Part shown: in pieces, positions 15,705 through 27,042 of the stretch
Layout: every line of letters starts with the position of its first letter
Numbering within the stretch: position 1 is the stretch's first letter
DNA from: Ailanthus altissimus
Taxonomy: Eukaryota > Streptophyta > Magnoliopsida > Sapindales > Simaroubaceae
Direction of reading: 5' to 3'
DNA length: 64,000 bases
Assembly: GCA_946807835.1 (NCBI GenBank)
Contig: OX327700.1
Coordinates: 23,968,001-24,032,000 of the forward strand
The notes under the pieces: model-generated
Database searches by the model: none
Told to the model about the DNA's origin: nothing
The model's input: the letters and a program-made list of their open reading frames with translations, nothing else
Position numbers and translations under genes: made by a program

Positions 15705-16386
15705 TAAGGGTGGGTAAAAAAGTACTTGAATAAAAGAATATAGAATTGGCTGCTTTAATTTGATATTAAAGTATAAAAATTATTGAATAATTTTTTTTAT
15801 TTCGGTCTCTAAATAAATTAGGTTAAGTTTGGTTGTACTTAAAAAAAGACTAAACCAAATTGAACCAAAGGGCATAAATAAAAATTTACACAAAATTTTC
15901 ATATAATTTATTTAATAAATTTTAATTTTAATAATTTTCTAACTTGTTTGTTCATAAACTTTAATTAATTTGGTACTTGAAAGTTGATGGTCACTTTATT
16001 TATTTGTATAGACTTTAATCTGAATATTTTTCCACCTTGTTTAATTTATAAAATTTTAATTAATTCGGTACTTAAAATTAAAGGACACTTGTTTAGATAA
16101 AATTTAATTTTTAATTATTTTTTAACTAATTTAAATTATAGATTTTAATTAATTTAGTGTTTAAAATATTTTTTGCATGAAATTTATGTCTTACATATAT
16201 GATTTTTTTTCTTTTAAAAAATATTTAGGAGACCAATTTAAACTGAACTGGACCAAATCAATTTGGTAAAGTTCGATTCTCATATATGATTTACTACGAT
16301 TTGGTTTTAAAAGTAAAAATTTAAAATTTTTTAATTTGGTTCAATTTTAAAGATTACCGAACCAAATTGTACCTTGCTGGCCCCTA
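15705..16386. mobile_element. Short non-autonomous hAT-like element with 8-bp target duplication
   Basis: The left end reads TAAGGGTGGG and the right end, on the other strand, TAGGGGCCAG. These fit the TAGGG-type ends of hAT elements. They are flanked by GTATAAAT (15697-15704) and ATATAAAT (16387-16394), 7 of 8 identical, as expected for an 8-bp hAT target duplication. The interior of about 680 bp is AT-rich, has no transposase, and repeats AACCAAATTGAACC-like motifs on both strands, similar to subterminal repeats of hAT elements. Confidence 0.68.
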
Positions 16387-16394
16387 ATATAAAT

Positions 16395-16959
16395 TAAAAT
16401 GCAAAAAAAAAAAAAAAATTATCTACAATAGACCAATAGTTAATTAATAAAAAAATTTCAGTGTACTTTTTTCTTTATTAAAATAAAACTTCCTCTCCTA
16501 TATTAAAAAAGAAAAAAGAAAAAACTAAGACATAAAATTAAACCTTCATTTTATTTTTGAATACTTTAATCTCATACCCATATATAACACATTTGAATAC
16601 AATTAAACCTTCCATTGATTTTGAATACTATTAATCTTAAAGCTTAATTTATAAAATAAAATTTGATAAATAATGAAATTCATGCATGGTAATTAAATTC
16701 TAATAGAAATCATCAAACGTACACTTTTGCCCTGCAGCAGAAGCGAGGTGACCATAAAAATTAATCCTATACTCTCAAGCGATGATTTCAAATTTCATTT
16801 CTAATATAGAACCGATGGCAGTTTTGAAATTGATTGCCATTCTAAGGGCCAATTTGAGGAACTTCCCTTACAACCAAGATAAGAGAACTTAAAACAAGCA
16901 ATACAGTTGGAAGTGTTTGTGTTCCATAGTCCATACACACGGAACTAAGACTATTTCTA
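16395..16959. other. Upstream region of the DnaJ-like gene
   Basis: AT-rich, no reading frame. It should include the promoter and 5' UTR of the gene starting at 16960. No clear TATA box was found. Confidence 0.35.
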
Positions 16960-19905
16960 ATGGAGCTCGCACTGCAATCCTTATCTTCTGCTTCTATCTC
17001 TAACAGTAAGTTAAGCAAACTCAGTTCACTCCTTTATTCAGAATGTCGTTGATACAGCAAACTGAAGATAGTTAATATAAAAGAAATACAGTTTTGAGCC
17101 AAACAAATGGCCATTAATGGGAAGTACCCATAATAGATTGAGCCAGTTGGAGTTTTATGGGCGGTTATTTATGTGCTCATAAGCCTTCTTCAGGGTCATT
17201 TAGAGATGGGTTTTATTTATTTGGTGAAGCTATACCTTACACCATTGATTATAATCTTTATGGGGGAAGGTTTGTGTTGTAATGGTGCTCTTAATTAAGA
17301 TAAGGATGGTTGCTTGTTTATTTGTTTCTGCGAAGCAATTGGAGTGGTTGTGAGTGATGAAGGGAACCATAGAAATGGGGGCACCGGAGTTAATGTTGAT
17401 TGAAGATGAGTGCTTCATTGAGCTTTCAAAAATTGGATGGGTCAATTAAATGCTTTGATTTAGCCTTTTTGAATTGTTTTTTATCGTTATCTTAAGTGGG
17501 GCAAATAATGATTTATGGATATGATTTGGATCAGTTAAGTGTTTTATATCTCTGATCGTATGACCATTGGACAAAGCTTATCATTATCATTCAGAACATA
17601 GAATAGAAAGATTCTGCATTTGGTGCCTTCAACTTTTAACTTTTCATATTTTTGCTGAATCAATTAGTGGATGGTTGGTTGACCATGTGTGGGCTCAGTT
17701 GTATGTCTTTAGGATTGTGGATTTGCCTTGGAATTAGAACATGAACTAGATTTTTGGATCAGGATTCTCTGAATACAGAAAAGTCTGGCTATGCGAATGT
17801 AAAACGGCATAACCTTTAGTTCAAGCAATATGGTTATAACCCAGGTGGAATTGGACTGCATTTGCCTTAATTCTGAGCAAAACATGTTTTTGATGTCCTT
17901 ATTTGCCTTCATTTTATTGTCTACTGGGTATTGGCTGTGAGTGTGATGACATGCTCTCAACACTGATGATGTACCAATTGTAATCGAAACAAGTAATTTT
18001 GTCCAAATTGTTACCAAGGCATATAGGAGTTAAAACACGTACATTGAAGTATAAACAAGTAATTGAATATGTACAGATTATAGATGATTGGAATTTGCTG
18101 AAAGAAACCTGATATTATGTGAGATGCTCAACTTGTATTGAAAGATTGATCTTGTCATTCACAAAATTTCTTTTTTGTTTTTCTCTTTTTTATGTTTATC
18201 TATCTTAGCGGCTGATACAATTACTTAATTGCTATAATGGTCTAGAGTAGGTATCCAGTGTTTTAGTGGATGAATCAATTTGAAAATGTCCAATATAAGA
18301 ATAAGAGTTTTCCTAATACCTGAACATGTGTTAATGTGTGAACCCTTGTATACTTATGCATGTATCACAATTCTTATCTTGTATAATTTTGTAATCAGAT
18401 TAGACTATTGTTGAAGTGATGGGGTGCTTTATCTGATTTTTACTTTTGATGCTGTGAAGTTACTAGGGACTTGAAATTGATAGTTCGTAATGGGTTGCAT
18501 GGTAAAGCTTTTTCTTCGATTGATATAAAATCACAAGAACAAAGAAGAAAATTACCTGCATTATCTTCTGCTTTACCAGAAACAGCTGCTTCTGTGGCAA
18601 TTGCTGCCACAGTTGTTGGTGCTGCAGCTACCCTGCTTGTGAGGAGAACAAGAAGTTCTGAGGAAACTGAGGTATGCTATTCATTTACAAATTATATGTA
18701 AAATGTAATTCTTTATTAAAGAACGTAAAGATACAATATGTTGCTGTCTCACTGTTGTTTAAGATTTTTTGTGTTTCTCTCTTTTGATTCTTCAAGTTCA
18801 CATATGGGAAGAAGATATAGATATGTCCTCTCTGGTGTTTTGCCAAGAAAATAATATCAAGTATGCATAATAGTTCTCCTATGATGAGTCCAAGATTGTG
18901 ATTCATTGAATTATAAGTCATTTTCTGTTTTCTTTCAAATTTATCTTGTGGATTCTCAAAAGCATGGCTAGAATGATAAAACATGTGTTCTTAAATGCAT
19001 TGGACATGAGCACTTTCCATGACTTTGGAATTCACCTAAAAGAACATTTGATTGCATTTACATGACCCTTATACTATTATGAGTTTCCATAGAGAATATG
19101 TTTATTCAGAATAATTTTACCTTATTCACCACTCTTATTATTATATGTCAAATATCAGAGGGTGCCAACTATAAGAACCTTAGAAGAACTTTTGTTTTAA
19201 AAGAAAATAGAAATCTCCAATGGATTTACTTTGTTCTTCTCTCCTGATAACTGTGATAAGTGAACATTGGGAAGACTGGGAAGGATTGTCCAGATATATG
19301 GGCTTGAGAAAGGATCCCTGAGTGTCCACTTGAATACCAAACTAGTGAGTGCAAAACCAAGTTTGAGGTATGGATGGGCTTTAAAATTGAATAGTCAAGT
19401 TATAGAAATACCACTGGAGAGCATAATCTCCATAATATTGATGTGAATTTCTTATAGAGTTCTAGTGCTCTACTATAAGATAAGATTTTTGTAATCTTTT
19501 TAAGACCCCATTTTCTTGGATCCTTCTTTCTTCTTTTGTCCTTTTTATGCTGAGTTTTCGGCATAATGACACCCTTAGTCAAAATGCAGATTCCTTTAAA
19601 AACATGTGAAGATTGTGGTGGCTCAGGCATATGTTCTGAATGTAATGGCGAAGGATTTGTGCTCAAAAAATTATCCGAGGAAAGTGCTGAGAGGGCAAGA
19701 CTGACTGCTAAGAATATGGCCACTCGATATACTGCAGGGTACATTTTCCCATATCTATCTAACTCTGTTACTAGTCCATTAATGCCAAAATTCATCTGAT
19801 CAACTGAACTGCTTCAGGCTTCCGAAGAAATGGAGCTATTGTACAAAGTGCTCCTCCGCACGATCCTGTATTACTTGTGGCGGTCGTGGGATGTTAAGCT
19901 TATAG
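16960..19905 (+). CDS. DnaJ-type cysteine-rich zinc-finger protein, predicted plastid membrane protein, 4 exons
   Basis: Exons 16960-17005, 18460-18671, 19590-19738 and 19818-19905 join through GT-AG introns to 164 codons plus TAG. Residues 1-50 are basic and Ser-rich, like a plastid transit peptide. Residues 57-76 form one hydrophobic Ala/Val segment, probably a membrane anchor, followed by RRTR. The C-terminal half has two DnaJ-like zinc-binding pairs, CEDC..GSGICSEC (92-104) and CTKC...SCITCGGRG (144-160). There is no J domain. Plant relatives with this lone cysteine-rich module (BSD2 and ORANGE groups, and small unnamed DnaJ-related proteins) assist protein assembly in plastids, so a chaperone-like role is inferred. 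All exon phases match, which supports the tiny first exon and the long 1.45-kb intron 1. Confidence 0.85.
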
Positions 19906-20349
19906 TTTTGCTCATTTTTGTGCTTATATAATCGAGATTGGTACTTGTACATCCTTGCTGAATCACATTCACAAGAATGCAATCAGCTTTCAATGAAGTT
20001 GCAAGTGACTTTGCTTTCTCTGCCGCGCTTCACTTGAGCAATGTACATATTTTAATGTTGTAGCTTTCTGTTCCCAATATTACACAAGTTTTATGTCATT
20101 TCATGAAGCGATGTGTATATAATGTTATTATGGTCTTTTCTTACTGGCAGTGTTACAAAATTCATATTTTCTTCTGCTGATATCATTATGTACAAATTTT
20201 GCATTTTTTCTTTGGAAATTTGCTACTTCTTTGCTCTATTTTTTCATATTTATCATTTATCCTTTTAATCTTTTCATATTCTCTTATAACTTTATGTCAG
20301 TAGTTAGAAGATTCCATGAAATGGCTACTTAAGTTCTTTTATTATTTTG

Positions 20350-22085
20350 TTCTTAATGTAATATGCGAATGAATATTTATTCTATAAAATGAAAAAAAAT
20401 AAATAAATGGCCATGGCAGTCATTGCTTAGTCGCAGCAATGGCAGTCATTTCTTAGCTGCTGCTGCGACTAAGCGCTGCCGTTTTACTTATTTTATTTAT
20501 TTATTTATTAATATTTTATTATATATTTTAAGATAATAATAAAATTTATAAATTATCCTTAAAAATTTGAAAAAAGGAAGGAAAACTTGTAATTCCCAAT
20601 CACTCTTTCTTTTCTTTACCCTTTTTCTTCTGATGGTCGTCTTCTCATCTATCATCCCATCCACTACTTCAAAACTGTTAATCTCAAGTATATGACCACA
20701 ATTAAATTAGACAACAATAACAATGATCAAAACTACACATCAAGCATGGAACCTATAATAATCCAACAAGAAGAAAACTTGAAGTAATTCACCATTTTCT
20801 TTTTACTTTGGAAAACTATATATAAACCCCCTATTATATTTTATATTACTCATAAAACCCTCTCTTGTTTCATATTGTTAAATAAAAACCCTGTCGTTAT
20901 ATAAAATATGTTAGATTCAAATTAATTGTAATATTTTATTGATTTGCCCTTAAATAATTAGCTGACATTGTTTGACAAGGGATAATAAATAAAATTACAA
21001 AAATAACCTTCTAAACACAAAGACAAAAAAAATTGTCCTATATGACTGTTGGATGACAATGGTAATATATTCACACGCATATATAAGTGAACATTAGCTT
21101 CTATTTTATTTGAATCAAGAAAACATTTCCATCTCTCTACTGATGCTGATGCTGATGCTGAGCACAAAACATCCTTACTTCTTAAATTCCAATCTAGCAA
21201 AACAGCTCTTATAGCCATAAACCAAAAAAACTTTTACCATAAGCTATATTTCAAAATTTGGAAGCCGATACAAGCCTAGTTCAACCAAGATAGTAGCATT
21301 GGTGAATCAAGTAGCAATGCATATAGAGGGTTGTCAAGCTGCATTTCCAGTAATTCATCACGAGGAGCATAAACATAGAGATACAGGAATCAAATGACAA
21401 TTATGAAAAACTTGGCAAGATTGAAAATAAATTGTCAAGCATTAAAAGCATGCTCGTAATAAGTATGATACTAATAGCTTTATGTGTAATAAAGTTCTGG
21501 GCAAACGAGTAATGTATTTGTAAAAGTAAATATTATTCAATGAAAAGGAAGCATTTGCAAAAATATATAAATATATTGCTGTATCTCAACTTACTGTCCA
21601 TATTAAGCCATGCTAAAAATACACAAAAAATAACATTAAGAAAAATAAAAAAGTATTGTATGTCAACATATTGTCTATATTAAACCATGCCCAAAAATAC
21701 ACAAGAAAGAATAACATCAAAAAATTTAAAAAGTATTATATGTCAACATATTATTCATATTAAGACATACACTTAGATTGCATCTCCATAGTTGGATCTC
21801 ATCGTCATACTTGCAAGCAATGAAAGGAAATTAAAAAGAAATACTCGATATTAAATTGTTACACTTAGGTTGACTATTAAATTTTATTAAAAAAAAATTA
21901 TAAACATACCTACCATTAATGAAGTTAAAACATACTGCCACTAAGGTTAATAAGCTGAGAAGAACTAACTCTTGTTTTCCTATTGTAAGTATGTTGGGTG
22001 TAAGAGTGAATGTATGTATTTTAATTTTTAATTTTATACGTCACACATGTAAAATATATGCAACGGAATATAATATGCACATCTT
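20350..22085. other. Intergenic AT-rich region, no gene recognised
   Basis: Contains a small foldback (20415-20480), a repeat piece (about 20820-20960) related to 48300-48480 in opposite orientation, and a short GCTGAT run near 21142-21160. An 86-codon minus frame at 20958-21218 has no family resemblance and includes the GCTGAT run. I do not call it a gene. Confidence 0.4.
20415..20480. repeat. Small foldback with 14-bp perfect arms
   Basis: GCTTAGTCGCAGCA at 20425-20438 is mirrored by TGCTGCGACTAAGC at 20461-20474. Outer GGCAG (20415) and CTGCC (20476) extend the symmetry. The block is GC-rich within AT-rich surroundings. Confidence 0.8.
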
Positions 22086-23100
22086 AAAAAGTATTGATGA
22101 TTATTCTAAATTGTATTCATAATAACAAAACATATATTTCATATAATATTTGTGCGTAGCGAAAGTTAAAAATATAATTTTTTAGATTGATAAGCATAAT
22201 AAAATTTTTATATTATCACATAAATGAAATAATAAAAATTAATAGAGTAACCACCTTAACAAATTTTTTTGAATATTTAACTAAAATTTACACCTTAAAG
22301 TGAATTTGTTTTTAATTCTAACATTCAATTTGATGGGTTTGGATAGACTATAATAACAACTTAATTCCAACAAAAAAATTAATTTTTTAAATTTTAGTTT
22401 AACACTTAAATTAATTACTTACTTAAGCTTAAAACTACCACAATATAATAAATGATATTTATTTTAATTTAACACTTAAATAACAAAAAGTATATCATTA
22501 TTTTTTATAGTGCATCCAGCCAAGTCAATGAAGAGAAAAATAAAAAACATATAAAGCTCTCAACTCTTTGATAACTTTTCCCACCTCTCGGAAACCAAAA
22601 GACTTCTCTCTCTTCACTCTAAGTGTGGCCGTGTGTCTTGAGCGCAAATGAGCAAAATTATTGCTTTTTATTTGCTTCAATTATTTTCTCTTAATTATCA
22701 AGCACTGGCCGACCCACCAAGTATGGTTACTCATACTTAGCCATTTGCCTTTGATTTATTTTTATTTAACAATTCAAAGAGAACAAAACAGGTGCTTGAA
22801 TTCCTTTTGAGTGAGGTGGCTGAATTAGATTTAAGGAATGATACAATTAAATTAAAATAATTTCTATTTAATTGTTAGTCAAATTATTCGGCCCATCACA
22901 TCTTATGCCCATCCTTTTGTTTTTTTAATTCTCTAATTAAATTAAAGAATTTAAAAGACATGTGATACAAATGATGTGATTTGACCGAGACAGAGCAAAT
23001 TAAATGGAAGAAATAATTTTTAGCCCTCAATCATGGCTATCTAATAAATTTATTTATTTATTTTTTAATCAAATTAAAATATAAAATATACATTAAATAA

Positions 23101-23398
23101 ATTATTGTTTGACTTGTGTAAAATAATATTAAATATATTATTATTATTTTATTAAAAAAATACTTTTATAAATAAAATGACAATTTTACTTATTTAAAAA
23201 GTTAAATCATTTTAATAAATTTTAAATCAAATAATAAGTGATTTATACTGTATCATTATTTGACTTGTGTAAAATAATATCAAATATAATATCAAAATAA
23301 TATTTTTATAAATAAAATAATAATTTTACTTATCCAATAAATAAAATTATTTTAATAAATTTTAAATCAAACAATAAGTAGTCTATATAATATGTCAT
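23101..23398. repeat. Tandem duplication inside LTR copy A
   Basis: Two units of about 150 bp (23101-23254 and 23255-23398) begin ATTATT.TTGACTTGTGTA and both end in AATAAATTTTAAATCAAA and a short tail. The matching region of the LTR at 42650-44260 has a single unit. Confidence 0.75.
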
Positions 23399-24007
23399 GT
23401 GTCTTCATTTTATTGGTCAACAACTATTATTAATTAATTGAGGTACGTAACACTTAAATTTTGACATGTGCACATCCTAAGAGATGCAGAAGCAAATGTC
23501 TGGTCTGCTAAAATTTATTAGATTGAGCTATTCAATTTGGTACGCTACCCCAGTGCACAACGAGTACACTTCATATTGTGAGTAGGGGTGGGCATAAAAA
23601 CCGGAAACCGAATCGAACCAGGCCGGTTCGGTTCGGTTCACTCTGAATCGATTCGGTTTTCAATTTTCAACACATAGAAAACCGAATTTTCGGTTCGGTT
23701 CTCGGTTCCTAATCAAAGAACCGAGAACCGAACCGGTTAACCAAAAATTATTTAAAAAAAAATTTAAAATGCCACGTGGCATATTTTGATTACAGGTTGT
23801 AAACTATTATAATGATCATGGTTGCACTAAATCTATACTCTATAGTATATAAAGGCTAAACAGTAAACCCTACTCTCAATTCTCAAAATTGAAAATCATC
23901 TCTCGTCTCTCGTCTCTCGGCAGCTCGGCCTCTGCTTCACCAGTCGCCGTCCACGACTCCACACCGCCGTCCACGTTGCTGTTTTTGTCAACCACACCGG
24001 CGACCTT

Positions 24008-24610
24008 CGACGACCACGACCTCACTGCTCGGGTCTTTGTCACTGATTCACATCTACGCCGCCGTCCAAGCCGCTGCCTACGCTACCGTACACTGCTGTG
24101 CTGTCCACGTTGTCGTCCACCTGCCACGTTCGACGACCACGGTCTCACCGCTCGGGTCTGTCTCTTATTCGCATCCACGCCGCCGTCCAAGCCGCTGTCC
24201 ACGCCGCCCTTTAAGCCGCTGTCCACGCTGCCGTACACTGCTGTGCTGTCCACGTTGTCGTCCACCTGCCACGTTCGACGACCACGGTCTCACCGCTCGA
24301 GTCTGTCTCTCATTCGCATCCACGCCGCCATCCACGCCGCCGTACACACGGCCGTCTACGTTGCCATCCACCTATAAGCTGCGACGACCACGGCCTCACC
24401 GCTCGGGTCTTTGTCTCTCATCACATCCACGCTGCTGTCGAAGCTGCTGTCCACGTTGTCGTACACACCGCCGTCCACCTGCGAGCTGCGACGACCACGA
24501 CCTCATCTCCTCGGTATTTGTCTCTTATTCGCATCCACGCTGCCGTCCAAGTCGCTGTCCACGCTACCGTATACTGCCGTCCACCTCTGAGCTGCGACAG
24601 TCACTGCTTC
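24008..24610. repeat. GC-rich minisatellite within the hAT element
   Basis: Units of about 105-145 bp start with CGACGACCACG at about 24008, 24131, 24276, 24382 and 24488. Each continues with CTCGGGTCT and runs of CCGCCGTCCA-like triplets. The composition stays open in several frames by repetition, so frames here are not taken as genes. Confidence 0.8.
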
Positions 24611-24650
24611 TGTGCTTCACTGCTCGGGTAAAAAATGCTCATCCTTTTTA

Positions 24651-24802
24651 AACTTGGAGTGGATCGTGGATGTGTTGTTTAACTAATTTGTGTTGAAACT
24701 TGGAGTGGATGTGTTGAAACTTGGAGTGGATGTGTTGTTTAACTAATTTGTGTTGAAACTTGGAGTGGATGTGTTGTTTGATAGTTTAACTAATTTGTGT
24801 TG
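24651..24802. repeat. Short tandem repeat before the hAT transposase
   Basis: AACTTGGAGTGGATGTGTTG occurs four times (the first interrupted by CGTGGAT), alternating with TTTAACTAATTTGTGTTG. It lies just upstream of the transposase start and may be its leader. Confidence 0.8.
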
Positions 24803-24936
24803 CCTTGGTACACTTTGCTGAATTTGGTGCATTGTTAGGTCAATTTTTGTTAATATTGTTGTAGTTGAGTTGTAAATTTGTTAAGTGTTATGACTTATGA
24901 GTTAGTAACTTATTTGTGTTAATTTAATTTAGGAAG

Positions 24937-27042
24937 ATGGATAAAAGGATTGAACAAGAACAAGAAAGTGTTGACAAACCCAAAAAATCAAGTGGCCTTA
25001 AAGTTTCCGATAGTTGGTCTCATTTTGTGAAGATTGAAAATGATAGAGCCAAATGTATTTATTGTGGTAAAACTTATGCTGCTTATTCTGTTAAAAATGG
25101 GACCTCTAATTTAAAAAAAATATTTATTAATTTGTACGAAGTATTTGGCCACCATCATAGATGAGAGTCAAGGGGTATTAAGTCAAAATCCAATTGCTAA
25201 AGGTTGTGCTAGTAGTGTCATGTCTGTTACATATAATAAGGAGGATTGTAGGAAAGCTTGTGCCAAAATGGTGATTCTAGATGAGCTGTCATTTAGTTTT
25301 ATTGAGGGTAGAGGATTTCGCTATTTCTGTCATGTTGTGTGTCCAAGGTTCGATCCCCCATCTAGAAGAACCCTAGTTAGAGATATATATCAGTTGTATC
25401 TCGATGAAAAGATTTTGTTGAAGAGTATTTTTTCTGCAAATAAGGTGAGGGTGTGTATTACTACTGATACTTGGACTTCTATATAAAATATAAACTATAT
25501 GGTAGTAACTGCTCATTGGATTGATTCGGATTGGGAGTTACAAAAAAGAATTCTAAATTTCTCTCAAATCACAAATCATAAGGGAGAAGCAATTGAAAAA
25601 TATATTGAGAATGTGTTACGTGAATGGGGCATCCAAAGGGTATTCACAATTACTGTGGATAATGCTAGTGCTAATGATGTGGCAATTAGCTACATGAGGA
25701 GGAGATTAAAGAGTTGAAAAGTTGATGGGACATTTTTGGATGGGAAATATCTACATTTGCGGTGTGCTGCTCATATCATTAATTTGATTGTTGGTGAAGG
25801 ATTGAAAGAAATAAGTGATTCAATTGCTAGTATTCGAAATGCAGTCTGATATGTTAGATCATCTCCCATGAGATTAGAAAAATTCAGAAAGTGTGTTGAA
25901 CATGAAAATATTCAAGGGAAAGGGCTTGTGGTTATGGATGTCCCTACTAGGTGGAACTCCACCTACTTGATGTTGAGTAATGCCTTGAAATTTTAAATTG
26001 CATTCGAGCGTTTAGAAGAGGAAGATGGACACTACTGCAACTACTTCAACAATGGTAATGATTGGGAAGGGTAAAACGGGGCCTCCCAAATCTGAAGATT
26101 GGGAAAATGCTCAAGTCTTTGTTGAATTTTTGAAGACATTTTATGATGCAACTTTGAAATGTAGTGCCTTTTTGACGCCTACATCTCATTTGTATTTTAG
26201 TCAAGTTAGTAAAAATTTGATTCTTTTTCAGTCGCAAATAAATTAATTAAATGTTGAATATATATGTGTTTTAGACTTTTATAATTTATATTTTTTTTTA
26301 GGTAAGCAAGATTCAATTCCAGCTTACAGGATTGAGTGAGGAAGGTGATGATGATAATTTGTTGAAGAGAATGGCCATTAACATGAAAAAAAAGTTTGAT
26401 AAATACTGGGGTTCGTTGGATACTATGAATAAATTGTTGATTATTGCTGTTGTTCTTGATCCCCAATACAAGATAGAGTATGTAAGTTTTTGTTATGGGA
26501 ACTTGTATGCGCCAAATCTAGTTAAGAGTATGCAAGAAGGGATTAAGGAGTTGTTGTTCTCCATGTATGATTTTTATCGTGCCCAATATTGCACTTTATC
26601 TGTTAATGTTCCTTTATCCAATTTAAACGTAGAAGACAATGACTTGGATGTGAGGAATAAAAGAATGAAATATGATACATAGGAAGCTTTTAAGAGACAA
26701 AAGACAAAATTGCAACTAATTATTGGAAAGTCAGAAGTGAAAATATATTTTCTAGAGCAAAGTGAAGATTCTCATAATCTTCATTTTGATATTTTGGGTT
26801 GGTGGAGGAACAATTGTACTACATATCTTATTTTGTCTCTTATTGCTAAGGATTTATTTGCAATTTCTATTTCTACAGTGGCTTCTGAGAGTGCATTCAG
26901 TACAGGTGGACACATTCTTGATCCATTCAGAAGTTCATTGACTCCAAAAATGGTAAAAGCTCTGATTTGTACGCAGAATTGATTTCAATCTTCAATTAGA
27001 GATAGAGAACTTCATGTTAGCATTGATGCCTCTGATATTTAA
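24937..27042 (+). pseudogene. hAT transposase with BED zinc finger (RICESLEEPER-like), degenerate
   Basis: The ATG at 24937 is followed by a BED finger (SWSHFVKIE..RAKCIYCGKTY). The core includes CITTDTWTS, FTITVDNASAND, LRCAAHIINLIV and VPTRWNSTYLML. The C-terminal dimerisation domain holds STVASESAFSTGG and LTPKMVKALICTQN. Frameshifts near 25110-25160 and near 26070 and in-frame stops at 25484, 25715, 25847 and 25994 break it. An intron before VSKIQFQLTG at about 26302 (acceptor TTTTAG) is likely. Stops replace expected Gln, Arg or Trp codons, for example after TDTWTSI and after CTQN. The element cannot make its own full-length transposase. Confidence 0.9.

Noticed and set aside
17230..18017. 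Two minus-strand frames of 71 and 102 codons
   Set aside because: Both lie inside intron 1 of the DnaJ-like gene and show no motif or splice support.
21992..22000. TGTTGGGTG as a possible left end of LTR copy A
   Set aside because: Alignment with solo LTR E places the left boundary nearer to 22088, and the flanking AAGTA does not convincingly match the right side.
24037..24651. 204-codon plus-strand frame rich in Arg, Pro and Ser
   Set aside because: It is produced by the GC-rich minisatellite, and overlapping frames on both strands are open for the same reason.
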